Of a stretch of DNA of 9,656 nucleotides, positions 1 through 4,720 are shown piece by piece. The DNA is taken from contig JAEDEQ010000066.1 in the NCBI GenBank assembly GCA_016293225.1, positions 1 through 9,656 of the forward strand, written 5' to 3'. Numbering within the stretch: position 1 is the stretch's first letter; the number at the start of each line of letters is the position of its first letter. This DNA is from Clostridiaceae bacterium (GTDB taxonomy: Bacteria > Bacillota > Clostridia > Oscillospirales > Acutalibacteraceae). Made by a program: the position numbers and the translations under genes. The notes under the pieces were generated by a model. The model worked only from the letters and a program-made list of their open reading frames with translations, made no database searches and had not been told where the DNA came from.

Positions 1-161
1 GCTGCAAGGCGGCAAGCTTTGTTGCAATGGATCCCGCTCCGGCAAGATATTACCATACCCGTCTTGACACTGCGGATAATCTCTGCCCCGAAACTATTGA
101 AAAGACCATTGAGATTGCTCTCAGGACGGTTCTTGATTTTGACGAGAACGGACTCGGCTGA
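1..161 (+). CDS. M28-family metallopeptidase, C-terminal fragment
   Basis: This is the 3' end of a gene that begins left of the window. The reading frame starts at base 3 and stops at TGA 159-161, giving about 52 residues. It contains the segment YYHTRLDTADNLCPETIEK followed by a helix and a polar tail ending in DENGLG. A YHTxxDTxDN segment close to the C-terminus is typical of M28 zinc aminopeptidases, where its His is the last zinc ligand, and the following helix packs against the fold. The rest of the catalytic domain, any signal peptide and the start lie outside the window, so substrate and location cannot be judged. An unrelated protein is possible, but the motif plus C-terminal position fits M28 well. 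Confidence 0.7.
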   Translation, partial: CKAASFVAMDPAPARYYHTRLDTADNLCPETIEKTIEIALRTVLDFDENGLG

Positions 162-210
162 GCAGGACTGCGGCCGTTTTACCGCTCTTGCAGGCGGAAA
201 AATGTATAAC

Positions 211-246
211 ATAAAAATGGGAGCTGCGCTGAATGCGACGGCTCCC
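211..246 (-). terminator. Rho-independent terminator of the tetR gene (possibly bidirectional)
   Basis: GGGAGC (219-224) pairs with GCTCCC (241-246), and an inner CGC/GCG pair (227-229 with 235-237) extends the stem. Read on the minus strand the stem is followed by ATTTTTATG, a usable U-tract, and it lies 24 bases past the TetR stop codon. Read on the plus strand the tail is only TGATTTATAT, so termination of the upstream peptidase gene here is weaker but possible. Confidence 0.65.
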
Positions 247-269
247 TGATTTATATATGAGATAACTGC

Positions 270-896
270 TCAGCCCTCAAAGTTGATTCTCGGGTCAATG
301 AGGACGTTGTATATATGGCGCGAAAGATTCAGAGCCATTGTTTCAAGCGTTTCCGGAAAGCCCCGGATTATCCAGAGGTAGATAGTTCCCGTAAAGCCGC
401 CGGTAACAAAGGTGTAAGCATTTTTGAGCCATTCCACTCTCGGCTTTGAGTGGGTCGGAAAGCCTATGGGAACAAGCATATCAAAATACATCTGGCCGAG
501 TTCAAGGTGGATTTTGTTCTCCGAGTTGGGATTATAGATTATTTTGGAAATTTCAATGTTTTCCATGATAAGCTCAAGCATTTTTACCATGAGTTTGTAA
601 ACGTCGTCAACGGTAATTTTGCGGCCGCACTTCATCATCTGCTTGAGTTCCTCGCGGGCCTGCTTTGCAATCAGGCGTTGCTTGTCATAAAATTCCTGCA
701 TGATTTTTTTGTGCAGATCGTAGATGTCTTCAAAATATGAATAAAACGTGCAACGGTTGACGTCTGCCATCTCGCAGATCTCTTTAACGCTGATTTTGCT
801 CAGCGGCTTTTGATCAAGAAGCTCAATGAAGCTCTCCTTGATAACCCGTTTGCTGTATGCGGCGCGGCGATTCTCCTTTTTTTCCGTCTCGGCCAC
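270..896 (-). CDS. TetR/AcrR-family transcriptional regulator
   Basis: This 208-residue protein matches the usual TetR length. Residues 12-60 form the DNA-binding domain: a first helix, then the helix-turn-helix around SVKEICEMADVNRCTFYSYF (36-55). The conserved TFYSYFED segment is the TetR signature. The C-terminal part (about 80-208) is the helical ligand and dimer domain, and its GGFTGTIYLWIIRGFPE segment resembles C-terminal domains common in clostridial TetR proteins. The start is GTG (894-896), chosen because GGAGGTGA sits 5-12 bases upstream. The gene diverges from the vor operon across a 229-bp spacer with overlapping promoters. I infer that it represses that operon and itself; the ligand, perhaps an oxoacid or acyl-CoA, is unknown. 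Regulation of an unlinked gene cannot be excluded. Confidence 0.9.
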   Translation of the reverse strand: MAETEKKENRRAAYSKRVIKESFIELLDQKPLSKISVKEICEMADVNRCTFYSYFEDIYDLHKKIMQEFYDKQRLIAKQAREELKQMMKCGRKITVDDVYKLMVKMLELIMENIEISKIIYNPNSENKIHLELGQMYFDMLVPIGFPTHSKPRVEWLKNAYTFVTGGFTGTIYLWIIRGFPETLETMALNLSRHIYNVLIDPRINFEG

Positions 897-936
897 AGTA
901 TCACCTCCGAAATGTTACAAATGGTTTTTCAATGTA

Positions 937-952
937 TGTTGACTTCTCAACA
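937..952. promoter_or_regulatory. Candidate TetR operator palindrome
   Basis: TGTTGA (937-942), CTTC, TCAACA (947-952) form a perfect 6-4-6 inverted repeat. It covers the vor -35 box and the predicted start region of tetR, the position expected for an operator that controls both divergent genes. TetR-family operators are commonly palindromes of this size. Binding by this protein is inference from position and symmetry only. Confidence 0.55.
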
Positions 953-968
953 GTGTGTATAGTATAAT
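939..968 (+). promoter_or_regulatory. Promoter of the 2-oxoacid oxidoreductase operon
   Basis: TTGACT (939-944), an 18-base spacer, then a perfect TATAAT (963-968) face the operon. The predicted transcript starts near 975 and has a leader of about 150 bases before the first start codon at 1126. The -35 box lies inside a 16-bp palindrome, so a bound dimer there would block RNA polymerase. Confidence 0.75.
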
Positions 969-989
969 AAATAAGTTAAAAAAAGTCAA
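961..989 (-). promoter_or_regulatory. Promoter of the tetR gene
   Basis: On the minus strand TTGACT (plus positions 984-989) is separated by 17 bases from TATACT (961-966). Both boxes are one base off consensus and the spacing is ideal. Transcription would start near 953-955, inside or at the edge of the palindrome at 937-952. The -10 box overlaps the -10 box of the opposite-facing vor promoter. Confidence 0.75.
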
Positions 990-1042
990 GGAACAAAGGC
1001 TTACCTGACTTTAATTATATCGGCCGCAGGGTTTACGGCCGA
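982..1042 (+). promoter_or_regulatory. Structured leader of the vor operon mRNA
   Basis: Two hairpins can form in the untranslated leader. The first pairs AAAGTCA (982-988) with TGACTTT (1006-1012), extended inward by GG/CC across one bulged A, and is followed by AATTATAT. The second pairs TCGGCCG (1020-1026) with CGGCCGA (1036-1042) around a 9-base loop. Neither has a proper U-tract and neither matches a riboswitch I recognise. They could affect mRNA stability or be incidental. Confidence 0.3.
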
Positions 1043-1125
1043 ATAGCTTACGGGATTCATCGGGTATAAGCGCTGATTTTCGCAGGCTATAAAGGATTTT
1101 TTCGAAGAAAGGCAGGCGTCATTTA

Positions 1126-1332
1126 ATGATTGACCTCAACGTGCTGCTGTGCAAAGGCTGTTCTTTTTGCGTCAAATTCTGCCCGAAGAACATTCTTGAA
1201 CTCGGAAAAGAGCGCAGCAAAAAAGGATTTTTCTATCCGCACCTTACTGACAGCGAAAAGTGCATTTCCTGCGGAATTTGCGCCACCGTCTGTCCTGAGG
1301 GCGCAATTGAACTGAAAAAGGAGGCGGAGTAA
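1126..1332 (+). CDS. 2-oxoacid:ferredoxin oxidoreductase, ferredoxin-like delta subunit (2 x [4Fe-4S])
   Basis: This 68-residue protein has two complete CxxCxxCxxxCP motifs: Cys 9, 12, 15, 19 with Pro 20, and Cys 46, 49, 52, 56 with Pro 57. It should hold two [4Fe-4S] clusters and pass electrons from the TPP site of the enzyme to soluble ferredoxin in the cytoplasm. It is the first gene of the operon, and its stop overlaps the start of the alpha-subunit gene by one base (TAATG). A purine-rich GAAAGGCAGG lies 9-19 bases before the ATG, weaker than the Shine-Dalgarno sequences of the later genes. In KEGG-style naming this would be vorD or korD; the symbol is left blank because the substrate of the complex is not settled. 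Confidence 0.92.
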   Translation: MIDLNVLLCKGCSFCVKFCPKNILELGKERSKKGFFYPHLTDSEKCISCGICATVCPEGAIELKKEAE

Positions 1333-2405
1333 TGTCCAAGGTATTCATGAAGGGCAACGAGGCCATTGCCGAGGCCGCGGTGAGGGCCGGCTGCCGCTTT
1401 TTTGCCGGCTATCCCATCACTCCGCAGAATGAAATTCCGGAGTATCTTTCCTGGAGACTTCCCGAAGTGGGCGGCGTTTTCGTTCAGGGCGAAAGCGAGG
1501 TTGCTTCGGTTAATATGGTTTACGGTGCGGCTTCCTCCGGCTGCCGCGCAATGACAAGCTCCTCCGGTCCGGGCATCAGCCTTAAGAGCGAGGGCATTTC
1601 ATATCTTGCAAGCACAAAGCTCCCGGCAGTAGTTGTCAATATCAGCCGCGGAGGTCCCGGACTCGGCTCAATTCAGCCGGCGCAGATGGATTATCTGCAG
1701 GCAACAAAGGCGATGGGTCACGGCGGTTTCAGGGTTATGGTCTTTGCTCCGTCAACTTTGCAGGAGGCCGTTGACCTGACATATAATGCATGGGATTATG
1801 CCGAGCGCGACCGCAATCCCGTACTTATTCTCATGGACGGCTGTCTCGGAGCTATCATGGAGCTTGTTGAGCTTCCGGAATTCAAGTCTGCTGACCGTGA
1901 GGGAACAAAGCACTGGGATCTTAAACGCCGTGAGGGCGAGAACAGAAAAGCCCGTTTGCTCACCCCGTATTACCCCGAGGCAATGCTTGAACATGAAAAC
2001 ACAATGAGAGGTCAGCTTTATAAAGAATGGGAAGAAAACGATGTCAAGGTTGAGGAATTCATGCTTGACGACGCGGAATATGTCATTGTTGCATACGGAA
2101 TTTCCGCCCGTGTTTCAAGGGAGGCTATTTTCCGCCTGCGCGCGGAGGGCTTCAAGGTCGGAATGATCCGTCCCATTACTCTTTATCCTTTCCCGAAGAA
2201 GAGCTTTCAGAACCTTAACTATGACCTTGTCAAGGGTATCATTGACATTGAGCTTGCAATTCCGGCTCAGATGCGCGACGATATCGCTCTTGAGGTCAAG
2301 GACAGAGCGCCTGTTTATACCTACGGACATTCCGGCGGTATTCTTCTTGACGATGAAAGCACATATAACGCAATTAAAAAGATCGTTACGGGAGGTGCAA
2401 AATAA
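1332..2405 (+). CDS. vorB: 2-oxoacid:ferredoxin oxidoreductase alpha subunit (VorB type)
   Basis: This 357-residue protein is the alpha subunit of an enzyme that oxidatively decarboxylates a 2-oxoacid with CoA to acyl-CoA, CO2 and reduced ferredoxin. The N-terminal half is the pyrimidine-binding, PFOR domain I type, with YPITPQNEIPE (27-37), GESE (53-56), TSSSGPG (75-81) and SRGGPG (105-110). The C-terminal part (about 245-340, EYVIVAYGISARV onward) resembles PFOR domain II. AAGGAGG at 1318-1324 lies 7 bases before the ATG. The stop overlaps the next gene's start by one base (TAATG). The sequence style matches proteins annotated as 3-methyl-2-oxobutanoate dehydrogenase subunit VorB, so branched-chain oxoacids are likely substrates. 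A 2-oxoglutarate (KorA) role is the main alternative, since these families are poorly separated by sequence. Confidence 0.88.
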   Translation: MSKVFMKGNEAIAEAAVRAGCRFFAGYPITPQNEIPEYLSWRLPEVGGVFVQGESEVASVNMVYGAASSGCRAMTSSSGPGISLKSEGISYLASTKLPAVVVNISRGGPGLGSIQPAQMDYLQATKAMGHGGFRVMVFAPSTLQEAVDLTYNAWDYAERDRNPVLILMDGCLGAIMELVELPEFKSADREGTKHWDLKRREGENRKARLLTPYYPEAMLEHENTMRGQLYKEWEENDVKVEEFMLDDAEYVIVAYGISARVSREAIFRLRAEGFKVGMIRPITLYPFPKKSFQNLNYDLVKGIIDIELAIPAQMRDDIALEVKDRAPVYTYGHSGGILLDDESTYNAIKKIVTGGAK

Positions 2406-3148
2406 TGGAATACACAAGACCCTCATGCCTTAAAGGCTCGCCGAGCGGCTTCTGCCCCGGCTGTATGCACTCGCTCGCAGCAAAAATCATAGCTGAAGCG
2501 GTTGATGAGCTCGGCCAGAAGGATAACTGTGTTCACGTTGTTCCCGTCGGCTGCTCAACGCTCAACCTGCTCTATTGGGACGGCGACATCGTCGGCGCGG
2601 CTCACGGACGTGCTCCGGCGGTTGCAACCGGCTTTAAGCGCACAAATCCGGAAAGACTTGTTTTCACCTATCAGGGCGACGGCGACCTTGCCGCCATCGG
2701 TCTTGCGGAGATTATGGGCGCCGCAAACAGGGGAGAGAACTTCACGGTTATTTTTGCAAACAATCAGACCTACGGCATGACCGGCGGCCAGATGGCTCCC
2801 ACAACCCTCATCGGTCAGAAGACAACAACAACGCGCTACGGCCGCGACCCGAAAGATACCGGCTATCCGATGAGGATGTGCGAGCTTATTTCAACGCTTA
2901 AAGCGCCGGTCTTTGTTGCAAGATATGCGCTCAATTCTCCCAAGGGTATCAATGAAGCAAGGAAGGGCATTAAGAAAGCGTTTGAGCTTCAGCTTGCCGG
3001 AAAAGGCTTCACCTTTATTGAGCTGCTGACGAACTGCCCGACAAACTGGGGCATGACTCCGCTTCAGACTCTCGATTACATGAACACCAACACAATTCCG
3101 TACTTCGTACCCGGCGTATACAAGGACAAGGAGGCTGAAACGAAATGA
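2405..3148 (+). CDS. 2-oxoacid:ferredoxin oxidoreductase beta subunit, TPP-binding
   Basis: This 247-residue protein carries the thiamine pyrophosphate site: GDGD at 91-94 and the paired Asn at 119-120 (IFANNQTYGMTGGQ) form the GDG-to-NN Mg2+/TPP motif. Cys 17 and 20 (FCPGC), Cys 50 (PVGCS) and Cys 211 (NCPTNW) are in the spacing expected for the [4Fe-4S] cluster next to TPP in beta subunits of this family. HGRAPAVATGFKR (67-79) is also typical. GGGAGGTG at 2390-2397 is the ribosome binding site. The gene is translationally coupled on both sides: TAATG with the alpha gene and ATGA with the gamma gene. It would be called vorA, korB or similar depending on scheme, so no symbol is given. Confidence 0.9.
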   Translation: MEYTRPSCLKGSPSGFCPGCMHSLAAKIIAEAVDELGQKDNCVHVVPVGCSTLNLLYWDGDIVGAAHGRAPAVATGFKRTNPERLVFTYQGDGDLAAIGLAEIMGAANRGENFTVIFANNQTYGMTGGQMAPTTLIGQKTTTTRYGRDPKDTGYPMRMCELISTLKAPVFVARYALNSPKGINEARKGIKKAFELQLAGKGFTFIELLTNCPTNWGMTPLQTLDYMNTNTIPYFVPGVYKDKEAETK

Positions 3149-3687
3149 AAAAATCACTTATTTTTTCAGGCTCCGGCGGACAGGGTGTTGTTTCCGCAGG
3201 CATGATGACCGCAAAAGCAGCCGTTGAGGGAGGAAAATACGCAACCTTTCTTCCGGAATACGGTCCCGAGCAGCGCGGAGGCAGCGCAAAATGCACCGTT
3301 GTTATTGATGACAGTCCTGTTGTTTCGCCGCTTGCAAAAAAGTGCGACGTTCTTGTCTGCATGAACGAGCTGTCGTTTTCAAAGTTTAAGACTCAGCTAA
3401 GGGAGGGCGGAGTTCTGCTGCTCAACTCAAACAGAGTCACAAGTGAGGTTAAGCGGGACGATATAACCGTAATCTCCCTTCCCGTTGACGATATCGCTGA
3501 TGAAATCGGCAACCCGAAAGCGGCGAACATCGTTATCATCGGCGCTCTCATCGGTGCCACGAACATCATTACCGAGGATGAATTTCTTGACAGCCTTAAA
3601 AAGAAGTTTGCTTCCAAGGCTCCGGCAATCATGGAGATGAACACGGTTGCTCTCAGACGCGGCATTGAGCTCGGCCAAAAGCAGTAA
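3145..3687 (+). CDS. 2-oxoacid:ferredoxin oxidoreductase gamma subunit
   Basis: This 180-residue protein matches the POR gamma (catalytic domain III) family. GSGGQGV at 9-15 is the glycine-rich loop near the N-terminus, and YGPEQRGG at 39-46 is the other family signature. In the assembled enzyme this subunit contributes to CoA binding. Its ATG overlaps the beta gene's TGA (ATGA), with AAGGAGG at 3128-3134. It is the last gene of the operon and is followed after 19 bases by a strong terminator, so all four subunits are made from one mRNA. Length and motifs are complete. Confidence 0.9.
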   Translation: MKKSLIFSGSGGQGVVSAGMMTAKAAVEGGKYATFLPEYGPEQRGGSAKCTVVIDDSPVVSPLAKKCDVLVCMNELSFSKFKTQLREGGVLLLNSNRVTSEVKRDDITVISLPVDDIADEIGNPKAANIVIIGALIGATNIITEDEFLDSLKKKFASKAPAIMEMNTVALRRGIELGQKQ

Positions 3688-3706
3688 CCACTTTTAATTG
3701 TTGTTT

Positions 3707-3752
3707 AACCTCCTTGCAGGAATCTTTGTTGATTTCGGCAAGGAGGTTTTCT
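3707..3752 (+). terminator. Rho-independent terminator of the vor operon
   Basis: AACCTCCTTGC (3707-3717) pairs perfectly with GCAAGGAGGTT (3738-3748) over 11 bp around a 20-base loop. The descending arm runs into TTTTCT. The position just past the last operon gene fits. On the minus strand there is no T-run next to the stem, so it should act mainly in the plus direction. Confidence 0.88.
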
Positions 3753-3871
3753 GATATCTGCTTATGCTTTTTTGCTTCATCCATATTGGACTACTACCAA
3801 AAGGTAGGACATATTTTAATTATAATCACTTGATTCTGTTGTGAATGATTGTTTGTATGGATGAAACACCT
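3753..3871. other. Spacer between vor terminator and toxin gene, with small inverted repeats
   Basis: No gene is seen here. TTCATCCATA (3776-3785) is an exact inverted match of TATGGATGAA (3856-3865), 70 bases apart. A small hairpin CTACC-AAAA-GGTAG lies at 3794-3807. No U-tract follows either on the minus strand, so no clear terminator for the toxin gene is visible. The 10-bp inverted pair could mark an insertion or be chance. Confidence 0.35.
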
Positions 3872-4249
3872 TTACTGTTGATGATTTAGAATCCACTGGA
3901 GCAGTTCCGGAAAACCATACTCATCGGATGCAATCTTCAAAATTACATCCGACAATTCGCTCTGCTCATATACAAGTTCAATCTTGTTCAGTGCAAGAAA
4001 AACGAGCATGACATGCGCTCCGATGCGTTTGTTGCCGTCAATAAAGGCATGGTTTTTTACAAGACCAAACCCGAGTCTGGCCGCCTTTTGCTGAATGGAT
4101 GGAAACATATCAATCCCGTCGTAGGATTGAAACGGAGCGTGTATTGCGGCATCCAGCAAGGATTCGTCGCGCAGTCCCTGACTGCCGCCCGTCTCCCGAA
4201 TCAGATATTCATGCAGTTTGATAATCTGCTCTTTTGCAAGAACAATCAT
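3872..4249 (-). CDS. doc: Doc-type toxin (Fic/DOC family) of a type II toxin-antitoxin pair
   Basis: This 125-residue protein has the length of death-on-curing toxins. The catalytic motif is HAFIDGNKRIG at 67-77: His 67, Asp 71, Asn 73 and Arg 75 match the Fic/Doc core. The Gly-to-Lys change at 74 and the lack of the second Arg of AMPylating Fic proteins (Ala at 78) are features of Doc, which in phage P1 phosphorylates EF-Tu and stops translation. LRDESLLDAAIHAPFQ (26-41) is another Doc-family signature. The gene starts inside the antitoxin stop (ATGA overlap), as expected for a coupled pair. The active site looks intact. The target in this organism is inferred from the family. Confidence 0.9.
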   Translation of the reverse strand: MIVLAKEQIIKLHEYLIRETGGSQGLRDESLLDAAIHAPFQSYDGIDMFPSIQQKAARLGFGLVKNHAFIDGNKRIGAHVMLVFLALNKIELVYEQSELSDVILKIASDEYGFPELLQWILNHQQ

Positions 4250-4488
4250 TTTGCAAGCACCTCATATGCAGTGCGGTTTTGCTCGATAAGCCTTTGGGAA
4301 ACGGAAAGAATATCCTCATCGGCGGCAACCTGCTCGGCTTCAGCTTTGCCAAACTCAATGAGAAGATAACGCGGTGTGTTGTTCTTCAATATGACAACCG
4401 ATCCGCTTTCATCGACCATACGTGCGATGCGCGAAAAATTCTGGTTTGCTTCGGTAATGGAAACAAGGTTATTTGTGTTTACAGTCAT
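4246..4488 (-). CDS. phd: Phd/YefM-family antitoxin
   Basis: This 80-residue protein lies directly upstream of the Doc-type toxin. The N-terminal part (about 5-50: NLVSITEANQNFSRIARMV, then VVILKNNTPRYLLIEF) is the Phd/YefM dimer and DNA-binding fold. The C-terminal RLIEQNRTAYEVLAK (66-80) resembles the helix that Phd inserts across the Doc active site. Its TGA overlaps the toxin ATG, so the antitoxin is made first and in excess. AAAGGAAG lies about 10 bases before the ATG. The product should neutralise the toxin and repress its own promoter. Family assignment is firm; the phd symbol is by family. Confidence 0.88.
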   Translation of the reverse strand: MTVNTNNLVSITEANQNFSRIARMVDESGSVVILKNNTPRYLLIEFGKAEAEQVAADEDILSVSQRLIEQNRTAYEVLAK

Positions 4489-4512
4489 GACTGCCCACTT
4501 CCTTTCATCTGC

Positions 4513-4523
4513 TACTAATAGTA
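4513..4523. promoter_or_regulatory. Candidate autoregulatory operator of the toxin-antitoxin pair
   Basis: TACTA-A-TAGTA is a perfect 5-1-5 palindrome overlapping the -10 box and start site of the antitoxin promoter. Phd-family antitoxins usually bind short palindromes in their own promoter; the sequence does not match the TGTACA core known for YefM, so assignment rests on position and symmetry. Confidence 0.4.
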
Positions 4524-4548
4524 TATCACCGTTTTAGGATAAATTCAA
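4520..4548 (-). promoter_or_regulatory. Promoter of the antitoxin-toxin operon
   Basis: On the minus strand TTGAAT (plus 4543-4548), a 17-base spacer and TATACT (4520-4525) lie just upstream of the antitoxin gene, with start of transcription expected near 4512-4514 and a short leader of roughly 25 bases. Confidence 0.65.
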
Positions 4549-4572
4549 CCTATTGTAAAAAATATTTTTTTG

Positions 4573-4646
4573 GGGAGGGGCGGTCAAAATCTCTACGACC
4601 ATCGAAGTTGGGCAGCGGCCTGGGGTCACGTGCGCAAAATCGCAAA
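4573..4646 (+). other. Phage HNH/terminase-junction-like (cos-like) fragment
   Basis: A run of T is followed by GGGGAGGGGCGG, then TCAAAATCTCTACGACC (4588-4604) and, further on, GGGCAGCGGCCTGGGGTC and TGCGCAAAATCGC. From memory, the order G-run, TCAAAATCTCTACGACC and CGCAAAATCGC is what is found between the HNH endonuclease gene and the P27-type small terminase gene of many clostridial HK97-like prophages, where the packaging site lies. No phage gene is present on either side here. The resemblance is recalled, not searched, and would need a database comparison. Confidence 0.4.
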
Positions 4647-4680
4647 AAATGAGTCCGGCTTTTTGCGCCGGACTCATTTG
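4641..4680 (-). terminator. Rho-independent terminator of the DUF2974 hydrolase gene
   Basis: AAATGAGTCCGGC (4647-4659) pairs perfectly with GCCGGACTCATTT (4667-4679), a 13-bp stem with a 7-base loop. Read on the minus strand it ends in a run of six T (complement of 4644-4649) and lies about 40 bases past the hydrolase stop codon. The plus-strand tail is only ATTTGAGAG, so it acts mainly for the minus-strand gene. Confidence 0.88.
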
Positions 4681-4720
4681 AGAGCAGTTGGTTTCGGTTT
4701 GACCTGAGCTTCAAAGCCGC

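Noticed and set aside
19..249. A 76-codon plus-strand frame at the left edge
   Set aside because: It overlaps the M28 peptidase tail in another frame and runs through the terminator hairpin; the peptidase frame has a family motif and this one does not.
450..740. A 96-codon plus-strand frame within the tetR gene
   Set aside because: It is antisense to the TetR coding sequence, has no recognisable domain, and tetR has a good ribosome binding site, promoter and terminator.
1020..1042. CGGCCG-loop-CGGCCG as a transcription attenuator terminator
   Set aside because: The 7-bp stem is followed by AATAGCTTACG with no run of T, so it does not meet the form of an intrinsic terminator.
4246..4488. Antitoxin possibly truncated or inactive
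   Set aside because: The N-terminal fold, the C-terminal toxin-binding helix and the coupled stop/start are all present, so the pair appears complete.
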